64,000 bases of DNA from an uncultured Alphaproteobacteria bacterium (lineage in GTDB: Bacteria; Pseudomonadota; Alphaproteobacteria; UBA6615): NCBI GenBank assembly GCA_943787745.1, contig CALSNJ010000001.1:186001-250000 (forward strand), written 5' to 3'. The position numbers were made by a program, and so were the translations under genes. Below are positions 17,077 through 27,700 of this stretch, piece by piece. The notes under the pieces were generated by a model, which saw only the letters and a list, made by a program, of their open reading frames with translations, searched no databases and had not been told where the DNA came from. Every line of letters starts with the position of its first letter. Position 1 is the first letter of the stretch.

Positions 17077-17473
17077 ATGGCGGCCATGGAACGTCACCTC
17101 GCCGCAATCCTCGCTCCGATATGGTGGGATCCAGTCGTCAGATGCAGGACGACGAGGTCCGGACTCTCGAGAACCTCAATCTTGTTCGCAGGACGATTGT
17201 GAATCCCGAAACAACCACCCATCGGGGCCGCTTTACTGGCATATGGCGCATCTGCAGTTGGAAGAATCCGTCGCCGCGTATGGCCACGCGGTCGGCCTGA
17301 AGCCCGAACATGTCGACCTGGGCGATTTGGAAAACGCCCGGAAACATGTCTAGAGCCTGCTCGCCGCCCGGCCCGAGTTTACCATCGAGAACTGTGCACT
17401 GACCCAGAATTGTCTCGATCGGAATCGCTTAGCGCGTGATCGCGCCAGCTTGATCAGCGCGGGCCTTCCCTGA
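17077..17473 (+). pseudogene. class III adenylate/guanylate cyclase pseudogene (with C-terminal TPR remnant)
   Basis: The first frame opens at 17077 with MAAMERHLAAILAP, the typical start of TPR-containing bacterial adenylate cyclases. After a one-base shift near 17116 it continues as DMVGSSRQMQDDEVR, then TLENLNLVRRTIVNPETTTHRGRF, the start of the cyclase catalytic domain. The catalytic domain then ends abruptly. A third frame from about 17225 gives PLYWHMAHLQLEESVAAYGH, which is TPR-like, a TAG at 17348, then PEFTIENCALTQN and a final AGLP before TGA at 17471. Several hundred residues of a normal protein are missing. Frameshift, stop and deletion together mark it as dead. Confidence 0.75.
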
Positions 17474-19999
<2,526 letters not shown>

Positions 20000-20001
20000 G
20001 C

Positions 20002-20057
20002 CCGTCAAGGAATCTCATACGCGTTGTGCGAATGCGTATGAGATTCCCCCATTGACG
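20002..20057. terminator. long inverted repeat after katG
   Basis: GGAATCTCATACGC (20009-20022) and its exact complement (20034-20047) form a 14-bp stem with an 11-base loop. Outer CCGTCAA / TTGACGG arms extend it. There is no T-run. It lies between the convergent katG and MFS genes and probably terminates both or protects mRNA ends. Confidence 0.65.
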
Positions 20058-20104
20058 GTGGAGCAGCTCGGATAGCGCCTTAGGTCTGTCGGGGCGGCGC
20101 GCCC

Positions 20105-21340
20105 TCACGCATAAGCGCGCTGAAATCTAGGTGTGCGTACGATCAGGCTGGCGATTATGGCGAGATTGCCGAGGTTGAAAACGACCCCGATCAGAAACGC
20201 GGTGCGGTAGGCGCCCGTCGCGTCGAACACCGCGCCGCCGAGCCAGGAACCCAGCGCCATACCGGCGCCGGCGCAGAGCAGCACCAGTCCGGTGCGTCGG
20301 CCGGCCTCGGCTGCGGGTAGCAATTCGCGGACGATCACCGGATAGCAGGGCAGGATGCCGCCATAGCCGAGCCCGAACAGAGCGGCGGCGATATAAAGCC
20401 CCGGCAAGCTTTCAACAAAGGCAAGAGCTGTGAGCAGCAGCGCCTGTCCCGAAGAAAAAACAAAGATCGCGCGCAGGCCACCGAAGCGTCCGCCAAGAAA
20501 TCCGACGCCGAAGAAACTGGCGAGTGCCGAGCAGGCGAGCATCAGGGACAGGGTTTCCGCGCCGCGTGCCGGATCGTAGCCGAGATCGCTCACATGGCTG
20601 ACAATATGTGCCAGCGGCAGAGACATACCGACACAGCAGCCGATGGCGGCTGTCGACAGCGTCACCTGCACAGCGCGCGCTGACATGTGCGCGCGTTTGG
20701 GTGCGGGCGGCACAATTTCGTTGCGTGGGTCGGCGCGCCGCGCCGCTGGTGCAGGGGGTGTCTGGCGGAGGATCAGGGCCAGCGGCAACATCGTCGCCAA
20801 GGCAAACAGGCCGTAAACCAACGCCGTCTGCCGCCAGCCGACCGTGGCAATGAGATGGTGAAAAACCTGCGGCCAGATCATTCCGGCAAGACCCTGGCCC
20901 GAGCCGACAACGCCGACGGCGAAGCTCCGGTTGTGCTCAAACCAGCGGCTGATATTGGCGGTCAGCGGCGCGAAGAGGGTCGATCGGCCGAAGAAGCCAA
21001 GCATCCCGCCATAGATGAGGTAGAGCTCAAACGGGCTTGAGGTGTAGCTGGTGAGAATGCCGCCGAGGCCGATCATGGTGGCGCCGACCACCGCGGGGAT
21101 TCCCATGCCGCGTCGGTCAAGACACCAGCCCATAAAGATGCCGCCAATACCGGCCCCGGCATATTGCAGTGCATAGGCGATCGAAGGCACGGCGCGGGGC
21201 CAGTTAAATTCGGCGGCGATGGGTTTGAGTGCGATGACAATGAAATAGATGCTGCCCGTCCCGATCAGCATGAACATCAGGGAAGCGATGAGCACGATGG
21301 TCCGTCGGCGTATGGCGGGATCGGAAATGAGGCTTGGCAT
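20105..21340 (-). CDS. MFS transporter
   Basis: 411 residues from the ATG at 21340, with about twelve hydrophobic segments. The cytoplasmic loop between helices 2 and 3 reads GWCLDRRGMG, the usual MFS motif A position. The N-terminal half (IVLIASLMFMLIGTGSIYFIV, FNWPRAVPSIAYALQYAGAG) resembles oxalate/formate or monocarboxylate antiporter-like permeases, but the substrate is unknown. The gene is flanked by the katG hairpin and is divergent from rsmJ. Confidence 0.85.
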   Translation of the reverse strand: MPSLISDPAIRRRTIVLIASLMFMLIGTGSIYFIVIALKPIAAEFNWPRAVPSIAYALQYAGAGIGGIFMGWCLDRRGMGIPAVVGATMIGLGGILTSYTSSPFELYLIYGGMLGFFGRSTLFAPLTANISRWFEHNRSFAVGVVGSGQGLAGMIWPQVFHHLIATVGWRQTALVYGLFALATMLPLALILRQTPPAPAARRADPRNEIVPPAPKRAHMSARAVQVTLSTAAIGCCVGMSLPLAHIVSHVSDLGYDPARGAETLSLMLACSALASFFGVGFLGGRFGGLRAIFVFSSGQALLLTALAFVESLPGLYIAAALFGLGYGGILPCYPVIVRELLPAAEAGRRTGLVLLCAGAGMALGSWLGGAVFDATGAYRTAFLIGVVFNLGNLAIIASLIVRTPRFQRAYA

Positions 21341-21531
21341 TGTCTTTCCGATTGCTGGCGGGATTCTATGACGGGTGATCTGCACCGGTGTACGTAGACT
21401 GCCACATGGCGCTGGTTTTGGACCAATGCACGAGGAGACCGGCTGGGTTGCGGAGGTCTGCAGAAAGAGTGTCGAGGATCAGGCTATATTGGGGGCGCGT
21501 TCGAAACTGAATGCCGCGTTTAAGGAACAGG

Positions 21532-22161
21532 ATGTCAGACAAAGCCAAAACAGCTGAAGCAGGCAAGCTGGTCTGTGATTTCACCGGCGGAGCGGTGGGG
21601 CACCGGTTTCGGTTTGGCGGCGGGCGTGGTCAGGCTTTGCCCAGGGCTGTCGGGATGAAGAGTGGAAACACCCCCATGGTGGTGGATGCAACGGCCGGCC
21701 TCGGCCGGGACGCCTTCTTGTTGGCCTCGCTGGGCGCAGAGGTCACTCTGATTGAACGTTCTCCCGAGATGCACAGACTATTGGCAGAAGGTATGGAACG
21801 TGCCCGCAAAACGGGTGGTGATGTGGCAGGTGTCATTCGCCGCATGACTTTGCTCCATGGGGATGCCAAGGACCTTTTGCCGGGGCTTTCGCCTGAAGTG
21901 GTACTGGTCGATCCGATGCACCCGGCGCGCAAAAAATCTGCTCTTGTGAAGCATGAAATGCGCCTGATCCGCGAGATAGTCGGTACGGATGAGGATTCTG
22001 TCGAACTTATGCAGGCCGCGTTGTCTGCTGCCAGAAAGCGGGTGGTCTTGAAGTGGCCCCTGCGGGCCGATCCGATGGAAGGTATCGGTCCGGCGTCCCA
22101 TCAGATCAGAGGAAAATCCACCAGATACGATGTGTTTATGGTGGCCGGTGGACGGGCATGA
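21532..22161 (+). CDS. rsmJ: 16S rRNA (guanine1516-N2)-methyltransferase RsmJ
   Basis: 209 residues from the ATG at 21532, preceded by aggaacagg. The SAM-binding motif is VVDATAGLGRDAFLLASLGA, followed by the very characteristic VDPMHPARKKSALVKHEMR with the catalytic-pocket DP residues; near the end GKSTRYDVFMV. These match RsmJ of Enterobacteria. The enzyme methylates G1516 of 16S rRNA in the small subunit. It lacks the N-terminal extension of the E. coli protein, which is normal for alphaproteobacterial versions. Confidence 0.9.
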   Translation: MSDKAKTAEAGKLVCDFTGGAVGHRFRFGGGRGQALPRAVGMKSGNTPMVVDATAGLGRDAFLLASLGAEVTLIERSPEMHRLLAEGMERARKTGGDVAGVIRRMTLLHGDAKDLLPGLSPEVVLVDPMHPARKKSALVKHEMRLIREIVGTDEDSVELMQAALSAARKRVVLKWPLRADPMEGIGPASHQIRGKSTRYDVFMVAGGRA

Positions 22162-22296
22162 ATGGCTTTGGGGCAGCTTTCAGGGGTCGCCAAATGACCT
22201 GTCGCGCCCCTTGGTGCGTATGACGTACTAATCCAAACTTCACGGCAGAACCTGTCCGCCCCGCACAACCATATACGGCTTGGAATTTTAACTATC

Positions 22297-22827
22297 ATGC
22301 GCATCGAAGAGCTCTCCATCGGGGAAAACCCGCCCGAAGATGTCAACGTCATCATCGAAGTCCCGGTCGGCGGGCAGCCAATCAAGTACGAATTGGACAA
22401 GAAGTCCGGGACCCTGGTGGTCGACCGGTTTCTCTATACGCCGATGACCTATCCGGGCAATTACGGCTTCGTGCCGCACACATTGTCAGAGGATGGTGAT
22501 CCGATTGACGTGCTGGTCTGTAACACCCGTCAGCTCATACCGGGATGTGTCATCAACGTGCGTCCCATCGGCGCGCTCCTGATGGAAGATGATTCCGGCA
22601 AGGACGAGAAGATCATCGCTGTGCCTTCGGCACATCTGACCAAGCGATATGAGGCCATCCACAATTTCGACGATCTGCCGGACATCACCTTGCAGCAAAT
22701 CCAGCACTTCTTTGAACACTACAAGGATCTGGAACCTGGGAAATGGGTGCAGATCGGTGACTGGATGAATGCCGAGGTTGCTCAAAGTCTGATCGTTGAA
22801 GCAATTGCGAGAGGGAAAGACGCCTAA
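22297..22827 (+). CDS. ppa: soluble inorganic pyrophosphatase
   Basis: 176 residues, the length of bacterial family I pyrophosphatases. [23 protein letters not shown] contains the DxxDVLV-type metal-binding cluster, and [14 protein letters not shown] is near the C-terminus. It hydrolyses pyrophosphate made in biosynthetic reactions. The stop overlaps by four bases the stop of the cupin gene on the minus strand. Confidence 0.97.
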   Translation: MRIEELSIGENPPEDVNVIIEVPVGGQPIKYELDKKSGTLVVDRFLYTPMTYPGNYGFVPHTLSEDGDPIDVLVCNTRQLIPGCVINVRPIGALLMEDDSGKDEKIIAVPSAHLTKRYEAIHNFDDLPDITLQQIQHFFEHYKDLEPGKWVQIGDWMNAEVAQSLIVEAIARGKDA

Positions 22828-23270
22828 CTGTTCGGCTGTGCCTGAGCGGCCTCCTGCATGCGTTGCAGTTGCTCCCAGCCGAGATAGTCGGTGAACCCGT
22901 CATCGTCGAAATAGAGTATGGGCCCGTCGCAGGTGAACAGATACTCGGTGTCTTCGAGCGCGGTGGTCTCGTCGTGTATCATGCCGTTGGTCTCATAAAG
23001 GAAGTCGCCAGCCTCGAATATGGTGTCGCGGACCTGTAGCTTGCCGGAGAGAATAAAGGCCTGCGCAGCCGTCAGGTGCTTGTGCCGCCGGGCGACGTGG
23101 CCTTTTTTCCAACGGAAAAGTACCGCCCAACGGCCGGTCTCCGCACTGAACCACAAAATCTTCATGTAGCCCGTGCCCGGGGTGGTCTCGATCCAGTCCA
23201 GCTCGGACGAGCGGGTCACGGTATCAGTCAGTTCAGAATTTACCGGGCTGATGTCTTGCGGGAATGCCAT
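22824..23270 (-). CDS. cupin-domain protein (2,4'-dihydroxyacetophenone dioxygenase-like)
   Basis: 148 residues forming one cupin. [19 protein letters not shown] carries the metal-binding histidines and the conserved second cupin motif is [14 protein letters not shown]. The pattern is like the DAD/ChrR-type cupins. Whether it is a dioxygenase is not known. It is the last gene of a three-gene operon with a small unknown protein and a PEP-mutase-family enzyme. Confidence 0.78.
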   Translation of the reverse strand: MAFPQDISPVNSELTDTVTRSSELDWIETTPGTGYMKILWFSAETGRWAVLFRWKKGHVARRHKHLTAAQAFILSGKLQVRDTIFEAGDFLYETNGMIHDETTALEDTEYLFTCDGPILYFDDDGFTDYLGWEQLQRMQEAAQAQPNS

Positions 23271-23304
23271 GGTCGATTTCCTTCTGTCGATATTTCGATG
23301 CTTG

Positions 23305-23655
23305 TTAACCTGGGACTGCCGGAATCTCTCTTCGCAGATCTGGTTCGTTGTGTATGAACGTGATGTTCAAGGATGCAGTGACATCGATTGGCTTGGGTGC
23401 GTGCTTCCCAACCAATGTCTGAATCTTGGTGATGCTGTCGTCATCCAGTTTGACGCCCGCAGCGATGATGCGGTTTCGAAGTTCTTCAAGATTTTGCGAT
23501 GGCACTGAAAATTGAATGGTGATGGCGATGTTCGAAAACATCGTGTGATCGATGACCCAACCGTCGGTGCCTGAAATGGCAGCGCCGACGTCAGCCGTGA
23601 CCTGATGTCGGTTCGCCTTGGTGACCCCCGAGATCATCAGAAATTCTTGTTTCAT
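23305..23655 (-). CDS. conserved small protein, unknown function
   Basis: 116 residues, no signal peptide or membrane segment. I do not recognise a family. The central part (FSNIAITIQFSVPSQNLEELRNRIIAAG) suggests a beta-alpha arrangement as in ferredoxin-like or ACT-type folds, which is inference. It is 11 bases downstream of the PEP-mutase-family gene and 34 bases upstream of the cupin gene, so it is probably cotranscribed and might regulate or chaperone them. Confidence 0.55.
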   Translation of the reverse strand: MKQEFLMISGVTKANRHQVTADVGAAISGTDGWVIDHTMFSNIAITIQFSVPSQNLEELRNRIIAAGVKLDDDSITKIQTLVGKHAPKPIDVTASLNITFIHNEPDLRREIPAVPG

Positions 23656-23666
23656 GCCGCTTGCTT

Positions 23667-24524
23667 TCAGTCCTTGTAGCGGTCCTCGATGGCGGACCAG
23701 CGGGGCATGTCGACGATATCGAGATATTCCGGGAAGCTCAGCCCCGTGTTGGCGAGCTTGAACTCGCCGCTTTTGATGTCGGCCAGCGTGTCGCGGATTG
23801 TGCGGGCGGTGAGCATCAGGGTCGTGATGCCGTAGCTGGCGATGCTGTAGCCGATCTCGCCCAACTCTGCGGGCGGCAGCAGCGGGGTGACGCCGCCTTC
23901 GATCATGTTGGCGAGTTGGGGTACGGGCAGCTCCTTGCAGATGCGCTGCATGTCCTCGATCGACGTGGGTGCTTCCACGAACAGCGCGTCGGCACCTGCT
24001 TTCATATAGCGCTCGCCGCGCCGCAGCGCTTCGTCGATGCCATCAGTCGCAATCGCATCTGTCCGCGCGATGATAAAGGTGTCGGGGTTGAGTCGCTCAC
24101 CGGCGCAGGCGCGTAGTTTTTCTTCCATTTCCTCGACCGGAACGATGTGCTTGCCTGCCATGTGGCCGCAGCGTTTCGGTGCGAGCTGGTCCTCGATGAA
24201 GATCGCCTGTGCACCGATCTTCTCGTAGTGGTTCAATGTGTAGACGGCGTTTTTGACGTCGCCATATCCTGTGTCGACATCGACCAGACAGGGCAGGTCG
24301 GTGACCGCGAGGATGTCGCGGACGCCGGCCGAAATCTCGCCGAGCCCCAGCAGACCGATATCAGGAACGCCGTAACGCGCGCCGACGATCTGAAAGCCAC
24401 CGATCATGAAGGCATCAAAGCCGGTCTGCTCGATGATCCGCGCGGTTAGCGCGTCATGGGCCCCGGGGATGACGAGAGGTGAGCTCTCATTGGCGAGCTG
24501 GCGGAAGGTTTTCTTATCGGTCAT
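23667..24524 (-). CDS. isocitrate lyase / PEP mutase superfamily enzyme
   Basis: 285 residues forming the beta-barrel of the ICL/PEPM superfamily. It has GAHDALTARII, the metal-binding DVDTGYGD, EDQLAPKRCGHMAGK (the flexible KKCGH-type loop, here KRCGH), and FVEAPTSIEDM. Members include 2-methylisocitrate lyase, oxaloacetate decarboxylase and carboxyvinyl-carboxyphosphonate phosphorylmutase. The sequence alone does not pick one. First gene of an operon with the small unknown gene and the cupin gene. Confidence 0.85.
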   Translation of the reverse strand: MTDKKTFRQLANESSPLVIPGAHDALTARIIEQTGFDAFMIGGFQIVGARYGVPDIGLLGLGEISAGVRDILAVTDLPCLVDVDTGYGDVKNAVYTLNHYEKIGAQAIFIEDQLAPKRCGHMAGKHIVPVEEMEEKLRACAGERLNPDTFIIARTDAIATDGIDEALRRGERYMKAGADALFVEAPTSIEDMQRICKELPVPQLANMIEGGVTPLLPPAELGEIGYSIASYGITTLMLTARTIRDTLADIKSGEFKLANTGLSFPEYLDIVDMPRWSAIEDRYKD

Positions 24525-24734
24525 GTCGTCCTCATTGATGAAGATTATCAGGGAGCGAGTGGGTCGCGTGCCAGATCAGCTGCAGTATCCTGACAGTTTT
24601 CATACCATCGGTGCATACAATAGTATATTAATTAAAACTAATACATGTATGGCAGGGCCCTGATTTCTATCGGTGGTTGATAACATATTGTTTTATTTGC
24701 TAAAATTTCGTGCCTGTCTCTTCCGCAGAATATT

Positions 24735-24752
24735 TTTTCGTGTTAACGAAAA
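24735..24752. promoter_or_regulatory. palindromic element upstream of the RTX gene
   Basis: TTTTCGT and ACGAAAA flank GTTA in an AT-rich leader 45 bases before the ATG. The region 24525-24796 has no gene. The dyad may be an operator or an mRNA hairpin; no known family is implied. Confidence 0.3.
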
Positions 24753-24796
24753 GTTTATTATTCGTCAAAATAAGAGCTTTTTCGGGGAGAGCAATC

Positions 24797-27700
24797 ATGG
24801 CCAAAAGCAAGAAAATCAAGGGCACGAAGTCGGACGACAACATTCAGGGTACGGGTGGCGTTGATAAGATTGATGCGCGCCATGGTGACGATGTTGTTCA
24901 CGCGGGCGGCGGATCCGACAAGGTCAAGGGCGGCAAGGGCGAAGACACTCTTTATGGCGAGGCCGGAGATGATTATCTCGATGGCGGCAAAGACAATGAT
25001 TATCTCGATGGCGGCGCGGGCAATGATCGCCTGAAGGGCGGCCAGGGCGAAGATGAACTGCAGGGTGGATTGGGCGACGATACGCTGACTGGCGGATCTG
25101 GCGCTGACACGCTGTTTGGTGGTGAAGGCAACGACAAGCTCTTTGGCGACGGTTCGGGCAGCGGCTCGGGTCGCGGTTCAGGGAGTGGTGAGGCCAGCTT
25201 CAATGATTATCTGGATGGCGGTGCGGGCGACGATCTGATCGTTGGCGGTGCTGGAGATGACACGCTGCTGGGCGGCGAAGGCAATGATTCGCTGTATGGC
25301 GATGGCATGGGTTCAGGCTCGGGAAGCCATGGCGGTCGCGGTAGTGGTTCGGGTTCTGGCGGGCGCTCTGGCCACGGCAGTGGTTCTGGTGGCGGCAGAG
25401 GCAAGAAGGGCAAGGGTTCCGGCTCGGGTTCTGGCAGCCATGATCATCATGGCAGTGGCTCTGGTGATGGCGAAGGTGTCACCTTCAACGATTACCTTGA
25501 TGGCGGCGCGGGCGATGACCTGGTGTTTGGTCAGCAGGGTGATGACACCGGTTACTGGTACATGCAGGAAAACCTGGGTGCCACGGACGCCTATGATGGC
25601 GGTACGGGCACGGACGCGCTTGTGTTTGCGCTTACCTATGGTGAAGCAGCAGATGCGGGTGTGCAGGCAGACCTTGCCGGTTTTGATGCGTTTTTGGCGC
25701 TCAACAGCAACCCGAACACCGACAATGGTGCGACCTATAACTTCACTTCGTTTGCCACGCTCGATCTGACCGATTGGGAAGGCTATTCGGTTGAGCTGAT
25801 CAACACGGGCCCGACGGCCAATGCCGATACGGGTGCGACCGACGAGGACACGGTTCTCGTGGTCAGCGATGTTGCAGATGGCCTTCTTAACAATGACACC
25901 GATCCCGATCATCTCGATGTTCTGACGGTCACGGGCTTTGATGCGACCAGCCAGTTTGGCGCGGGCGTCACGGTTAATCCGGATGGCACCTATAGCTACG
26001 ATGCGACGTCGGCAGCCTTCCTTCAGGCGCTTGCGGTTGGCGAGACGGCGCTCGATACATTCAGCTACACGATCTCCGATCTTGCGGGCGTGGAATCCAC
26101 ATCGACGGTCACGATTGAAGTGACCGGCGTGAACGACGCACCGATGATCACGGACGGTGGTGATATTGCGGGCGACGTTCAGGAAGACGTGACGCTGACG
26201 TTCACGGGCGATCTGGACTCCACGGATGTGGACAACGGTGCGACGGCGGAATGGTCTGTTGCCAACAGTGCGGGCACTTATGGCTCACTGGCTGTTGATG
26301 GATCGACGGGCACTTGGACCTACACGCTTGATAACAACGCGACCAACGTTCAGGCGCTCGCAGCAGGCGAGAGCCATGACGAGGAGTTCACGGTTGTTGT
26401 GACCGATGACCAGGGCGCGACGGACACGCAGACTGTCACCGTGACGGTGACGGGCACGAATGACGCGCCGATCATCACGGATGGTGGTGATGTTGCGGGC
26501 GATGTTCAGGAAGACACGACGCTGACGTTCACGGGCGATCTGGACTCCACGGATGTGGACAACGGCGCGACGGCGGAATGGTCTGTTGCCAACAGTGCGG
26601 GCACTTATGGCTCACTGGCTGTTGATGGGATCACGGGCACGTGGACCTACACGCTTGATAACAACGCCGACAATGTTCAGGCGCTCGCAGCAGGCGAGAG
26701 CCATGACGAGGAGTTCACGGTTGTTGTGACCGATGACCAGGGCGCGACGGATACGCAGACCGTTACGATCACGGTGAACGGCACCAATGATGCACCTGTG
26801 ATTGCGTCGAGCGCGACTGCCAGCATCACAAACAGTAGCTTTGAGACGGATTTGAGCGGCTGGACCGTAACTGGCAATGGCGTGGACAGAGTTGGAGGCT
26901 GGGAAGCTTCAGATGGCTCGGTCAGCTTGGATCTGAACGCTTTTAATCCGGGTGGTATCCAGCAGTCGATCGCAACGGAAGCGGGTGCCACCTACACGGT
27001 AACCTTTGACCTTGCCGGGAATCCGGGTCAGCAAACCATTAAAACATTGGATGTATCGGCTGACGGAACGTCCCAGACCTATAGCTTCGACAATGCGGGT
27101 ACATCCGCCACGAATATGGGCTGGGTGACCCAGAGCTTCACTTTTGTTGCTGTCGACGACTCAACGCTTTTGTCTTTCGACAGTCTTGTGCCATCCGGCG
27201 CGTGGGGGCCGGCACTCGATAACGTGCAGATCACCCGTGACGGATACAATGTTCAGGAAGACGCAACGCAATCCGTTAGCGGCGATCTGGACTCCACCGA
27301 TGTGGACAATGGCGCAACGGCGACCTGGTCTGTTGCTGGCAGTGGCGCCGGCACTTATGGCGATATGTCAGTCGATTCCAACGGAACATGGACTTACGGG
27401 CTGCGAAATGCTGATGCGAACGTGCAGGCACTTGCTGTTGGCGAGACCCATGATGAGACTTTCACGATTGTCGTCACCGACGACAAGGGTGCAACCGACA
27501 CGCAGACTGTCACGGTCAAGGTAACCGGCACGAATGACGCGCCGGTTGCACAGGATGTGACGCTTGAGGTGAACCAACTCGGCAATGGAGGGTTCGATTC
27601 ACTGCCCGACTTCGACGGTTGGAATGTGGATCTTTCTTTGACGAACGCCACTCTTCCGAATGGTTCCAGCTTTTACTACAGCACTGCGGTCGTCGATCGC

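Noticed and set aside
25207-25912. Proline- or alanine-rich minus-strand frames opposite the RTX gene
   Set aside because: They are mirror frames of the Gly-Ser and Gly-Asp codons of the RTX protein.
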